Shown here: one piece after another, positions 34,427 to 45,909 of the stretch | How positions within the stretch are numbered: position 1 is the first letter of the stretch | How the letters are laid out: each line of letters opens with the position of its first letter | Source: Haematobia irritans | Lineage: Eukaryota > Arthropoda > Insecta > Diptera > Muscidae | Direction: 5' to 3' | Assembly (NCBI RefSeq): GCF_050003625.1 | Contig: NC_134398.1 | Coordinates: 66,348,891 to 66,412,890 of the forward strand | DNA: 64,000 bases | Notes under the pieces: model-generated | What the model saw: the letters and a program-made list of their open reading frames with translations, nothing else | The model's database searches: none | Told to the model about the DNA's origin: nothing | Made by a program: the position numbers and the translations under genes

Positions 34427-35059
34427 AACATACTATGTGAATTCTACTCCCTGTGCACATAAATCGGTTTACAACTCAGACCTCCGTTGTCATATGAGGG
34501 AAAATCGGCGAAATATATATATGGGAGCTATAACTAAATCTGAACCGAATTCAACCAAAGTTGACATGCATATCCAGAACCTTAATTCTAACATACTTCC
34601 TGTGTAAGTAAATCCGAGTAAAACTTTGGCCTCTGTTGTTATATGAGTGTAAATCGAGCGAAAGATATATTTTGGGAGCTAAATTTAAACAAGAATTTCA
34701 TTGGCAAGCATAGTTATAATGTTAATTCTACTCACTGCGCAAAATTGCACGTAAATCAAACTACAACTATGTCCTCTGTGGTCTTATTAGTGTAAATCGG
34801 GCGAACAAACAATTAAAATTGAGCTGACGAAAAATGTTCGTTGATATAACGAAACATTTTCATTAATACAATGAAAAAATTCCTTAATAATACAAAACGT
34901 TGGTTAACAGAACATTCGTATTAATAACGAAAATTTTCGTTGTATTAACCCTCTGTATCATAGTGTAGGCAACATGCCGTACGAATGCCTCAAAATTAAT
35001 AGAAATAACTTCTTTAGCTCAATCAGGCACTGTATCCCGTGGTTTACATACCAGCAAAA

Positions 35060-35300
35060 AAATTGGAAGTTGTTCCACAAACATTTCTTTTAAAGCCTAT
35101 CACAGAATCCCCCATCGAGTTTTTTTCAACTTCCGATGCAGTCCTTTTGGACAAGTCCACAAACATTTCTTGTAAAGTGCATCGTGGGATCCCCCAATAA
35201 TTTTTTTCCACTTCCGATGCAGTCCTTTTGGACAAGTGCACAAACATTTCTTCTAAAGCGCATCTTTGGATCCCCCAATGATTTTTTTCTACTTCTACTT
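35060..35300. repeat. Three tandem copies of an 81-82-bp unit
   Basis: ACAAACATTTCTT recurs at 35077, 35159 and 35240, each followed by AAAG-GCAT, GGATCCCCCA and ACTTCCGATGCAGTCCTTTT. A TTTTTGGAAC-like outer block matches part of the Q TIR. Confidence 0.85.
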
Positions 35301-35814
35301 TTATGATTTTTTTCTACTCTACTTTTTTTCTACTTTTTCTACGCTATCAGGCTATTTTAAGTGCATATTTTGTATAATTAAATTTTACAAAAAAATTGGA
35401 GTTAATAAAAAAATAATAATAATAATAAAAAATAAATTTCATCCCCGCTGGGATTTGAACCTGTGCCGTTTGACTTTTCGCTTCCATGGAAGTTCTTTTG
35501 AGAAGGTTTTGCAAATTACGAGAATTTTTAATTTTTTTTGTTGATTTTTAATGGAAAAAATATTTTTATATTAAAATATATGCCGAAAATAAAAAAATAA
35601 AAACGATGCATGACATAAAAAAGAATTTTTTAGAAAAATATTTGATAAAAAAAATTGCCGCTGGTGAGATTTGAACCTGGGTTTCTTATTTTGTCGTTGA
35701 TACTAATAAAGAACATCTCGAGAAGCAATTAGAATGTTATTCCTTGCTGTCGTATTACGATCATATCACAAACATTTGAATTGACCTTTCGACGCTTTAT
35801 GTTCAATGGCGTTT

Positions 35815-35890
35815 ATGGCTGAGTGTGCTAAGGCCTTCTGTTATGGTGCCAGCAAACCCAGGTTCAACCCCTGGTCGGAGCGAAAAAGTT
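35815..35890 (+). other. tRNA-like module in family Q
   Basis: ATGGCTGAGTGTGCTAAGGC resembles a class II tRNA D-arm and A box. GGTTCAACCCCTGGTCGGAG gives a B box, and a TTTTT run lies just downstream. A diverged partner lies at 28728-28776. Not a functional tRNA by eye. Confidence 0.6.
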
Positions 35891-36181
35891 TTTCAAATTG
35901 TAAAAATTAGATAATAGGAAAATAATTGTGTAATAAAACGTATTGATGAAAAAAAAAGTTAAATTGGTTGAAAAAAATTTTTTTTTCGCTTTTTAAATTT
36001 CTTCATTCAAATTAACTTCCAGGGCACAACTTCTAAAGCAATGCAAAGGATCCAAAAAGGGAGTACTTCCGTCCTATGACAAGCCCATGTAAAATTCATT
36101 GGAGATGATCCAAGTTTGCACTACTTCCGGATCACAGATTGGGGATCCAAACTACTTTTTTGGAAGCTCTTTTTTGCTGGG

Positions 36182-36640
36182 TTGTAAAAATAGAATAATT
36201 AGGTGGCACTACTTGCTGGAAATTGACATTTCTTTATTGACTATTGGTATTTACGAAAATTGCCGGTTTGCTGTGACTTCAAAAAATAGTAAAAAATTGT
36301 TATGCTTGTGTTTTGTGTGTAATCTTTATAAATTGGAGAGGTACGTGTTTGTGCTTTATTGTAGAATGTTTTGTTTTTGAACAATTTTTACGTTTTTTTT
36401 TTTTTTTTTGGTTTTGGTGGCAAATAATGTTTGGCAACACACCCAATTTGTGGGAGTTTCTCTTCAAATAATAAAAATAAATGAAAATAAAAAATACGTG
36501 TATTTTATTTTTTTGTTGTCATATCTAATACAAAAAATACAAATCGGAGTTCATGAGTGATAGAGGGTTAATGAATTTGCTTCATTGGCTCACTTTTAAT
36601 GATACATTTGGTTAATAAAACGAAACTTTTTCTATCAGTG
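36182..36640. other. Right part of the T element, no gene
   Basis: A 93-codon frame (36099-36380) crosses the Q/T boundary, so it is not a natural gene. T15 run near 36391. Confidence 0.4.
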
Positions 36641-36707
36641 AATGATATATATGGAAGCTATATCTAAATCTGAACCGATTTCAATAAAATTTAGCATACC
36701 TGAACAT

Positions 36708-37248
36708 CCCAGCAAAAAATTTGAAAGTTCTTCCAAAGGCACAACTTTAAAAGCACTTCCAGAAGATGCACTCCTAATGATGTTCTTTATTTTAAATACC
36801 CAGAAAGTTATTTTAATTCAATTTTTTATAACTTGGTTTTTTCATACTTTTAATAGGTAATTTTAACTTTTTTTATTTCTAATAGGTTAAAACAGAGTAC
36901 GAATTTATAAAATGGTACAAATCATTTAAAAAAAATGCTAAATCCAATCTAAAAAAAATTTGAATTTTTGAAAATATTTGAGGTCAAACGTTTCCGACAA
37001 TCGATAGAATCCATTATAAATTATAAAAAATTATAAGAAATATTTATTTGACAAAATATCATTTGTTATTTTACATCCAAAAAATTGAATTCGGATCACA
37101 CCTAAAGAAGTGATGCAAATTCAGTGCAACGGCTGTTGAAATGGAGGTATTCCGTCCTATGATAAATTCATCGCTTCTGCGTCAATTTTGCACCACTTCC
37201 GGATCCAAAAAGAACATTTTCAGCGTTGGCGACGCTTTTTTTGCTGGG
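36708..37248 (+). mobile_element. Family Q element, copy without tRNA module
   Basis: 541 bp from CCCAGCAAAAAATTTGAAAG to GACGCTTTTTTTGCTGGG, inserted in family B between TGAACAT and ATACTACTTG (possible AT duplication). It shares AAAGCACTTCCAG and CACTTCCGGATCC blocks with Q at 35051 but no tRNA-like sequence. Confidence 0.65.
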
Positions 37249-37340
37249 ATACTACTTGTACACCTTGTGTGAAAATCTGGCTTCTAGAGCCATATAAGTG
37301 CATATCAGGCGATATGCACAGTGTGGCGCAGGGTATACAA

Positions 37341-37780
37341 ATTTCGTAAAATTTACAAGAATTGCAGGGATGTGCTATGAATTTGTGAATTGGATCCTGA
37401 TGTTGTCCCAATCCATTTTTTAGATTTCCGATATTGTTTGTATTTTTTTAACTAACTTTTATGGAGTGTAAATAGCACAAATGGTCAGCAATCTTTCCTT
37501 GTTTTAAAAATGCATTATGGAAGCCTCAAACATTTTTGCCGTAAAACAGTTTAATTCTTTTCTGTGTATATAAAAGATTATTATTTTTATTATTGAATTA
37601 GCATTTAATACACTTATAAATATTTCAATAAATTAGCATCTATAAAAGATTAACAGACACTTACGCAAAATCAAGCCGTCATGGACACTAATTAAACTAT
37701 ACCACATCTGTGATTAACATAGATCATTATTATAAAAATAAGAGAAACTGAAAAACAAACAGATATTTGGAGCATATTTG
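37341..37780. other. Unique AT-rich DNA
   Basis: Lies between the end of family B and an unrecognised open frame. No feature recognised. Confidence 0.35.
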
Positions 37781-37809
37781 AAGTGTATAACGATAAATTT
37801 GACATTTTT

Positions 37810-38103
37810 ATGACGATTATTATGAAACAGGTTAATTATATGAAACCACTCTTTTTGCAAAGAGGCATCGAGATGGGCAAAATACCAACAAAAGTCTTAC
37901 GTGTTTATAATAAAACAGCATTAAAGTCACGAATTATGGTGATTAAAATCTGTGACAAATACACTTCAGATGCTTTTAAAAGTCATTTTATGAGTTTCTC
38001 AAAGCTCTTTAAGTCAGATTTTTATGACACCAATGAGTGGCGGCGACGTTTTTCTCATTTCGATTTTGTTAAAATTATTTTAATTCGAAAGCGATATAAA
38101 TAA
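37810..38103 (+). CDS. Unrecognised 97-codon ORF
   Basis: ATG at 37810, stop TAA at 38101-38103. The frame is open upstream to about 37723, where a TAG ends it, so an exon could begin earlier. The composition is less skewed than the surrounding AT-rich ORFs: mixed charged and aromatic residues, with a basic C-terminus (RKRYK) and WRRRFSHFDF near the end. AATAAA overlaps the stop, a possible polyadenylation signal. I recognise no domain. It is not part of a repeat seen elsewhere in the window. It could be a terminal exon, a fragment of an old element, or chance. Confidence 0.25.
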   Translation: MTIIMKQVNYMKPLFLQRGIEMGKIPTKVLRVYNKTALKSRIMVIKICDKYTSDAFKSHFMSFSKLFKSDFYDTNEWRRRFSHFDFVKIILIRKRYK

Positions 38104-38565
38104 AATTTTATTTTTATGTTTATGTATAAAAACGTGTATCAATGTAGTAAAATATTTATTCAGATATGGGGAAAATCATTTGTCCCATATGGGGACTTTT
38201 GAGTCGTAAAATAAGATGAAATCATTATGCAGTGGGTAATAATTTAAACCGGAAAAAATGTATAGCATATATAGTTTCTGTTGTAGCATTACCGCATATA
38301 TCTTTTCTGAATCAGACTTATGTAAAGTCCGGAGTTCGGACAAAATCAATAGGGAATTTTAGTCGATATCGAAGAGTATTGTAAGAAAAACAAGTATTAA
38401 CGGTCATAAGTTCGACCGTCCTGACCGTCCCACCCACATGGATCATAGTAATTTTCCTTAAAAAACACATTGTAACGGATTTCGTGACGATTTTTGAATA
38501 AGCGGAAATTCAGTTAATATTTATTCACAAATTAGTTCTTTGCTCCCAAACGAAATTTTAAATCA
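38104..38565. other. Unique DNA with small A and I remnants
   Basis: Around 38388-38450, CAAGTATTAACGGTCATAAG then TTCGACCG and CCCACCCACATGGATC recall the inverted family A tail. At 38532-38562, TAGTTCTTTGCTCCCAAACG then AAATTTTA recalls a family I end. Both are too short for firm assignment. Confidence 0.35.
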
Positions 38566-39986
38566 ACATTCTAAACCACATAGTGGTCAGGGTATAATAA
38601 GTTTGATATGCCAAAAAATGTGCCTACCAGAAATATTGATTTTAGACCCCATAAAATATATACCGATCGACTCAGAATCACCTCCTGAGTCGATCTAACG
38701 CTTAGTGTCCGTCCGTCCGTCCATGTATTTGTTTTTCACAGGATTACGGTGGCAATTATTAACCGATTTTGATTACATCTGGTACAGCTAGTTTTTTGTC
38801 CACAAGAACGAACGCTTTTCCAAATTTGGCCACAAAACAGTTATTTATCAACCGATCTTACTCAAACTTGGCTACATTTAATCTTCTATAGCACTAACTA
38901 TATGTGCAAAAATCATCGAATTCGGTTCAGATTTAGATATAGCTCGCATATATATGTATAGCCCGATTTTCCCAAATTTGGCCATAGAACCCTTATTTAT
39001 TAACCGATCTTACTCAAATTTGGCTAAATGTAATATTCTATAGCACTTACTATATGTGCAAAACATCATAGAATTCGGTTCAGATTTAGATATAGCTCCC
39101 ATATATATGTATAGCCCGATTTTCCCAAATTTGGCCATAGAACACTTATTTATTAACCGATCTTACTCAAAGTTGGCTAAATGTAATCTTCTATAGCACT
39201 AACTATATGTGCAAAAAATCATCAAAATCGGTTCAGATTTAGCCATAGCTCCCATATATATGTATAGCCCAATTTTCCCAAAATTGGCCATAAAACCCTT
39301 ATTTATTAACCGATCTTACTCAAAGTTGGCTAAATGTAATCTTCTATAGCTCGAACTATATGTGCAAAAAATCATCAAAATCGGTTCAGATTTAGCTATA
39401 GCTCCCATATATATGTACCGCCCGATTTTCCCAAATTTGGCCATAGAACCCTTATTTATTAACCGATCTTACTCAAAGTTGGCTAGATCCAGTCCTCTAT
39501 TGTACTAACTATATGTGCAAAATTTCATCGAAATCGGTTCAGATGTAGATATAGCTCCCATATATGTATCACCCGATTTTAAAAAAATCGCCCCTAATAA
39601 CCTTATGTTTGACCATACAGGCCTCATTTCTTAACCGATCTTACTCAAATCTTGCACAAGGTAACCTTTTTTGGTATTAATCAAACCCGCATAATATTAT
39701 GCAAATTGGTTCAGATTTACATATAGCTTCCATATATATGCATCGCTCGATTTTCCCAAATTTGACCATAATACTTTTATTTATTAACCAATGTGACTCA
39801 AATTTCAAATTTTGACGTACTAGCCGATCGTATTTATACGTACTTGTAGCTCTTATATAAGAATATTGCTCGATTTTTTACAAATTTGGATTTATTACCC
39901 ACACTAATTGAATGATTTGCTCTTTTTTAATAATGGGCTCAATATTAGTGCCATACTAACTCCGTAGGTGTAATATCAACTACAGC

Positions 39987-40785
39987 CAGTGTTGCTAGAA
40001 GTAGGGGAAATTCTCTATATGGAGGGGTTTTCTAATATTGAGCGTCTTGTAGGGACGTAGGGCCACAATGTAGGGACATTTTCACTCAACACAATTTGTA
40101 ATAATTTTTACATTTTGGTGGCTCTAGATTAGGAAATTAGAAGCTGGCAAGGCTTGATCTTTAACAATGTATGGTAACAACAGTTGCTAAAAAAATTCTA
40201 ACAAAATTTCGAGATTACCACAAAGTACCACAAATCTACCAAACAAATATTTCTATAGAATTTTTTTTTTTTCAAAACTTTATTCCTGTAGAAAATTTTG
40301 TCAACATTTTATTTCTATAGAAAATTTTGTCAAAATTGTATTTCTATAGAAATTTTTTTCAAAATATTATTTCTAAAAAAATTTTCTCAAAATTTTATTT
40401 CTATGGTAATTTTTCTCAAAGTTTTATTTATATAGAATTTATTATCAAGATTTTATTTCTATAGAAAAATTTCTCAAAAAAATTTGTTAATAGAAACTTT
40501 TTCCAAAATTTTATTTCTATAGAGATTTAAAAAAAAAATACTATTTTGGGTAGAATTCTACCAACTGTGGCAACCGTGGTGGTAATACAAATTTATATTC
40601 TAAGTTATATACGTTGCATATTCATGTTTTAAGATCATAAAGTACTTAGAACCATTTTTGTTTTGTAAAATTTGTTTAAATTTAATGAAAAATATTGTAA
40701 AGAAAATTGTTTGGGAATGTATGGGAAAGCAGGGAACTTTTTTTGTCCTTGTAGGGTAAACCGAACATTTTCCCTGGCAACACTG
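39987..40785. mobile_element. hAT-like TIR element (family U)
   Basis: 799 bp from CAGTGTTGCTAG to CCTGGCAACACTG. Flanking octamers ACTACAGC and ACTATGAG are partly alike, compatible with an old 8-bp duplication. The interior carries the 29-bp array type also found in family A elements. No transposase frame. Confidence 0.55.
40250..40540. repeat. 29-bp tandem array, second location
   Basis: About nine degenerate units of the TTTTATTTCTATAGAAAATT type inside the hAT-like element U. Confidence 0.75.
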
Positions 40786-41323
40786 ACTATGAGCTATAGT
40801 CAGATTGACACAAAGCACCCATAGATATGTACCCCTTAATTTTCGTAAAGATGCAACTGCGGTTTATCTCCCAGACCTATATGTTACCCCACAAATGCTT
40901 ATGATTACTAATTCTGTAATGGTGGTTTAGGGCATGATATAGTCGGCCCCGCCCGACTTTCTACTTTACTTACTTGTTTTTTTAACTGTTGCTGATCTAG
41001 TACCTCACATTAGTAGGAGCGTGTTAAGTTGAGTATTATCACTTAAACATAACTAAAACCGCGCAAAAGCAAAGCTTCTCACTATAGAAAAGCAAACATC
41101 GTATGTTACTAGAAAAATTATAATTGATTTGAACAAAAAAGGTAAATCCTTGCGAGAAATTGGCAAAATAGTGGGCAGGAACCCCTGCACAAAAAATAAC
41201 ATTATTGATAAATACAACAAACACCATCTGGTGGACCATTTGCCGAAATCAGGACGACCAGATCCACTCACTGATACAGAAGTAAGAACTGCAGTAAGAA
41301 AAGTAAAAGCAAATCCGAAGTTA

Positions 41324-41799
41324 CACTCATAGAAAAAATCATGCACGGCGTGCTCATTTCAAAACGATTCGTTCATGAAAGTGAATCAACACACATGTGG
41401 TGTCAAACTGTGAACAGGCGGTGTCAATCTGACAACGATAAAATGACACCATGCGTTGTCAAAACAACAACCAGCGTTCATGATCTGACAACGTTATGGT
41501 TACGACTTTATAAACAAATTTAAAAAAAACTTCCGCTAGCGTGACTCGAACCTGTGTTTCCTGCACCATACGCGTTAACAGTCGCCTTAGCATATTGCAC
41601 CACCGAGGGAGTTGCCATAATAACGTCTAACGATTATTTTAAGACTTTTCATGGCCAAAGAAAAACGAATGCCGTTCATGAAATTGTGAACGCCCGTGGA
41701 CGAAATTGTGAACATTCCGTTTTGATTTTTTGTGAACGTTTCCGTTTCATTTTGTCACCGTCCGTTCACGACTATGGAACGTAATTTTTTCTATTAGTG
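41324..41799. mobile_element. Family K TIR element with tRNA-like module
   Basis: 476 bp from CACTCATAGAAAAAATCATG to TTTTTTCTATTAGTG, flanked by TA (41322-41323 and 41800-41801). Deleting it with one TA restores the reading frame of the host transposase exactly. A minus-strand tRNA-like module lies at about 41530-41615. No ORF of its own is credible. Confidence 0.8.
41530..41615 (-). other. tRNA-like module in family K
   Basis: The minus strand has GGTGGTGCAATATGCTAAGG (A-box region), GGTTCGAGTCA (B box) and a run of nine T immediately downstream. Compatible with a pol III unit. Not a functional tRNA by eye. Confidence 0.55.
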
Positions 41800-42479
41800 T
41801 AAGTGCTGTAAAAATAGCAGAAAACATAACGCAGATCTCAGGAAAATCAGTAAGCGCGAGTACGGCCAGAAGAGCACTTCACAAAAATGGGTCCCACGCA
41901 AGAACCAATACATATTAAGGATGAACCAAGGTAAGCGTCTGAATTTTGCCCAAAAATACCAAAATCAGGCTTTAATTTTTTGGGAAAACATTTCGAAATT
42001 TTTAGAGCAAAATAGCCACCATTAATAGCGTACTAAAGAGAAGCCTTCCATGAAAAGTGTATTACCAACATAGTTAAACTTAAGGCAGGCTCAGTTATGG
42101 TCTGGGGCTGCGTGGATGCAGGTGTCGGTAATCTTGTTTTTAGTGACTCTACGATGAACAATTTTGATTACTTAAACATTTTGAAAAACAATATTGCCTT
42201 ATTGAAATTGAAAAACAATTGACCTTAACCCGATCGAACATCTGTGAGAACATCTTGACAGAAAAATCAGACATAGGGTAATTTCTAAAAAGGACAGTCT
42301 AAAAAAAGCTTTAACGAAAGAATGGAGCAAAATCTCTTCTGATGTCACAAGAAACCTTGTCCAAACGATGCCTAGAGTATAAAAAGAAGTTCTCAAATCT
42401 AAAGGACAACAAACCAAATATTAAACTTCCATGAAGTTCATTTTTTGGATCAACATTTTGTAACTTTAAAAAATTTTTA

Positions 42480-42700
42480 AATTTAGTCTTTTGTTATTTG
42501 AAGTAAATTTTTCTTGTTTGAAGGCTGCTTTTATTTTATCTTTATGTTAAGTTAGACCCTTAGTAAATAAAGTGTTAAATTAACATATTTCCAACGCGTG
42601 TCTAAAATTCACTATCGCATTCCATTTATTTTCTGATATCACAAGAATAACGAAATATACAAAATAGTCTAGGTAATAATGGGCTGCCACTAGACCCAAC
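42480..42700. other. Downstream flank of the Tc1 relic
   Basis: No TIR recognised. The motif GCTGCCACTAGACCCAACAT near 42683 resembles the flank of the 29-bp arrays. Confidence 0.3.
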
Positions 42701-42707
42701 ATAATCT

Positions 42708-42905
42708 AACCTTCGCTTGGGAGGAAAATAATTTTTCTTTTCCAAATATAATTTGTTTTAAAATATTAATATATATGTCCCAAACATGTTACACTAAAAA
42801 ATTCCTTCTTTTTATGAAAATGTTTTTTATTTTTATGAAAAACTTTCGTGCATTTAATGTTCGTACATTGTGTTAGAAACAATATTTTTGTCCTAAGTGC
42901 AATAG
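42708..42905. mobile_element. Small I and J fragments
   Basis: CGCTTGGGAGGAAAATAATT (42714-42733) resembles the family I end. TATGTCCCAAACATGTTAC then ATTGTGTTAGAAACAATATT resembles family J. Confidence 0.4.
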
Positions 42906-44500
42906 ATTGTAGTAATAAGCAACCCTGGAAAGCTTTTCTTATTTTTTGTACACTAACGTCAACCTTCGTCATGTTGAGTACGGCTTATTTCAAGACGCTA
43001 TAACTTGCATCGTGAGCAAATATTGGATCCAAAATTGAGTTTATTTTCTTATTCAATTTGTTTTTAATTAGTATAAGCAAAAATTCATAAAATAGTTGAA
43101 ATAACATGGTATAACTAAATTTATCATTTCCCAATCGACTAAAATTCATTTTCGATCGAAAATGAAATTACGCGTCGTCATTTGGACTTAGGATGACTGT
43201 CTAGGGTTAAGGAATGTACTTTCAGTTTTACAGCAGCCATATTGCCACTTAGATTGTCAGTCAAATTGAAACATTGTTCAACAAGTGAAAAGTTTAAAGT
43301 AGAAAAAAATTAAATAGTTGCATAAAGTAATACACTAAATCACATTATTAGATAATTTTATATCGCACATGTAAAATTTAAAACTTCAAAATTTTAACGC
43401 AGAATATTTTGTAAGATATTCACAAATTCGTAAAAACTTCTTATAAAAAATTAAGTTAAAGGTATAAACTTTCCACGAAAATCTATGAAAATTTCATTGT
43501 TTTAATGAAGAATTTACCGAGAATAATTAATGAAAAACATTTTGTAAAATTAATCAAAAGAATTCATTTGGTGCTGTCTGTGAATATATCACATAATTAA
43601 GTTAGGATTTTTTTTAAGTTTATATCATATTTTTAATACTTCTTTTTTTTTTGCATTTAAAATATAATATAAACTCTCATAAATCATATAACATATTAAA
43701 TATCTATTTAATCCAGAATTTTATCAAGAACTATCTCTATCATTTTGAATTCCCTGTAATTTTTCTTCTACTATAGTTACATGGGTGACTTGTCAAAAAT
43801 GTCATACAAATTACTCTCTTTCATTTTGTGTCTGATTCGATGTGTACGGCCATACATATTTTCATCATATCTCATATTGTTGTATGGTCCTGTCACTGCC
43901 CCTGTTGTATCGTAAAACATATTGTTGCTGTTAGCAATTGCAGTCATGTGTGAAAAATGTTATTAGAGTTGCTGTCAGTTTTCCAAATAATAAAAACACA
44001 TTTTCTATGATATCTTAAGATATACACCATCATACACACCATCAAAAACATATAGAGATTTCCAAATACATATGTACGTTAACTCACAAATACTCATGCC
44101 AACAGAGTGTCCACTATAGATACAACAAGTGAGGAGAAAAAGTTCATATCGGATAGATTTCTGCAAAGTTACTTCACTCTCACTTATATATATGCACATG
44201 AGTTATTTTACATACATACATATATATTGGCTAGCTTTTAACCTAGCAAACATTTTTTAACGAGTATGACTCTTTCAAAATGAATTTAATTTTGCTTTAA
44301 CTTATATGGTAGAAGATGTGAGATGACTAGTGAAGGTTCTGATCGCAAACTCTTATAGAGGGAAAATTTTTCTGTTGATATGACACTCTTTAAATGTGCC
44401 GCATTTGTACAGGTATTACTTTGCGAACTTCTCCCAATTTTCTTATTTGATTCAACTAAGACGTCAATTCCTGCCTATTCCTTTGTAACTCAAATTTTTA
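42906..44500. other. Unique AT-rich DNA, no gene seen
   Basis: About 1.6 kb without recognised repeats. Several TGTCA motifs at 43786-43980. No exon-like frame. Confidence 0.4.
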
Positions 44501-44504
44501 TCAC

Positions 44505-44813
44505 ATTGTTTTTAAGTGCAACCATATAATGCCAATAAACTAGCATGACATGTTTGCGACATATATGTTAATATGTTAGAACATATTATGTTTGGGACAT
44601 AAATTCTTGTTTAATACAATATGTGTAGATGCAAACATATATTCATTTAGAAATTGCCTATAAAGATATATGTGTTTATAAAGTGTTTAAGGTGAAACGT
44701 AATATATTTGAACAATACAAACAATATTTTGTTTGAACTAATCCTGAAATATATATGCTTGAAGCAGAATGTGTTTGGGAGTATATTGTACAGAAGCGAT
44801 TCTTTTTAGGGTG
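44505..44813 (-). mobile_element. Family J element, left end missing
   Basis: Matches J from TTTTTAAGTGCAACCATATA to CAGAAGCGATTCTTTTTAGG then GTG, followed by TA (44814-44815). The CACGGACG end is absent. Confidence 0.65.
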
Positions 44814-44855
44814 TACGCCTCTTTATCTCTTAATCGTTTTATATAGAGGAGTCTA

Positions 44856-45779
44856 CACGCAAAAAAATAATTCTTTCCTCCCAAACGAAATTTTAGACAA
44901 ACAAAGTTCGTTTCTCATTTGCTTTTCGCTGTAAGGAAGTGTATTTGGAAGAAAAGTATATACTTTTTGTGATAAACGTTTATTCTTTTCCAGTATGTAA
45001 AAACAATTTCATAAAGACTAGCTCAAAAAAAAAAACATTATTTTCTTGCTAATTGCATTGCCCCTCACATCTTTCTCACATCCACGAGGATTTTTAGTTC
45101 TTAACACCTTTTCCTGTAATACCAACAATGTAGAAGAAATTATACGATTTTATAAATTTTTAAAATTTTTTTACCTTTCGCCTGGACGGAGAATCGAACC
45201 GCGGACCATGCACATTGTAAGCCAACACACTAACCACTGAGCTATGTACCTGTTATGGTCATCAATAGATAAATATCAATATAAGTTATATTTATATAGC
45301 ATAGCTTGCGGCGCCCACGAACCGAATAAACAAAGTTTATTTAACAGAAACAAACACTTAGTTTGGCACCGTGGAGCAGTGGTAGCTACGTCCGACTCTC
45401 ATGCCAAGGGTCGTGGGTTCGATCCCTGCTTCGGCCAAAGTTTTTTTTTTTTTGCTTTTGTTTTTTTTTACATATATTCCAGATATATTCGGAAGATTCC
45501 GAAAAAATGTTCAACATTACATTGTACTATATTAAATTTTGAACTGTAAAATGTGTCTTTTTAGAGACCTAAAGTCAGAAAAGAACAGTGTTTGATATAA
45601 ACGAAATGGACTGTGTTGTTATTTCAAAAATAACTTTTTTTATTGAAAAAATAAAAATTTTGTAACAAACGAATTTTTTTGGTGATAAAAGTTTAAAATT
45701 TTCGAAGCAATTCAAAAAACTCTAACAAAAGAAAAACGTTTTCGGTACACGATTTCCAAACGTTTTTTTTCTTTGCGTG
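44856..45779 (-). mobile_element. Composite TIR element I, copy 3 (inverted)
   Basis: 924 bp from CACGCAAAAAAATAATTC to TTTCTTTGCGTG, flanked by TA (44854-44855 and 45780-45781). The minus-strand module is at 45180-45252 (B box GGTTCGATTCT), and the plus-strand module at 45361-45440 (B box GGTTCGATCCC, then a T12 terminator-like run). The spacer is about 110 bp without TA expansion. Some 60-100-codon frames fall inside it, but they cross the tRNA modules and are not genes. Confidence 0.83.
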
Positions 45780-45909
45780 TATAAATAAATATGAGGTTGA
45801 GCAAATCTCGAAACTGGAATATCTACAATCAAAAACTTCAAGAAAATGCCGTGTTCCTGATTCATCCTAGTTCCTGACTTGTAATTGCCTACATTTCTCA
45901 CTTTCATCA

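Larger units (their letters stand above)
35051..36181 (+). mobile_element. Family Q TIR element with several tRNA-like B boxes
   Basis: TIRs CCAGCAAAAAA (35051) and TTTTTTGCTGG (ending 36180). It contains a triple 81-82-bp tandem repeat (35060-35300). It also has two minus-strand B-box-like sites (GGTTCAAATCC near 35460, GGTTCAAATCT near 35675 followed by a T-run) and one plus-strand tRNA-like module (35815-35890). No transposase ORF. Confidence 0.6.
34820..36631 (+). mobile_element. Family T TIR element hosting Q
   Basis: The left part has CTGACGAAAAATGTTCGTTG and TATTAACCCTCTGTATCAT. The right part has GAGTGATAGAGGGTTAATG and AACGAAACTTTTTCTATCAG. Two inverted blocks (CGAAAAATGTTCGTT against CGAAACTTTTTC, and TTAACCCTCT-TATCA against TGATAGAGGGTTAA) bracket the interior, and the Q element at 35051-36181 lies inside. 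The boundaries are approximate. Confidence 0.5.
38566..40980 (-). repeat. Family B element, inverted, near full length
   Basis: Reads from CCACATAGTGGTCAGGGTAT (38577) through at least six modules (GATATAGCTCCCATATATAT, ACCGATCTTACTCAAA-TTGG; 38930-39780) to GATATAGTCGGCCCCGCCCG at 40936. That is the reverse of the 31877 copy. A hAT-like element (39987-40785) interrupts it. Confidence 0.75.
41039..42470 (+). pseudogene. Tc1-like transposase relic, interrupted and internally deleted
   Basis: The N-terminal piece at about 41060-41321 contains an HTH-like stretch (LREIGKIVGRNPCTKNNI, then PKSGRPDPLTDTE). It stops at a 476-bp insertion and resumes at 41802 in the same frame (SAVKIAENITQISGKSVSAS; RRALHKNGSHARTKYI). 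Further on are GSVMVWGCV (about 42095) and LNPIEHLWEHL (about 42222), typical of Tc1 proteins. The part with the second catalytic aspartate is deleted between about 42203 and 42220, and stops and shifts lie between the pieces. An intact enzyme would have about 340 residues and integrate at TA. TIRs are not recognisable. Confidence 0.78.

Noticed and set aside
35266..35544. 92-codon F/Y-rich ORF
   Set aside because: Spans the end of a tandem repeat and a tRNA-like B box within family Q. Composition reflects T-rich DNA.
41554..41784. 76-codon ORF
   Set aside because: Lies within the K element across its tRNA-like module.
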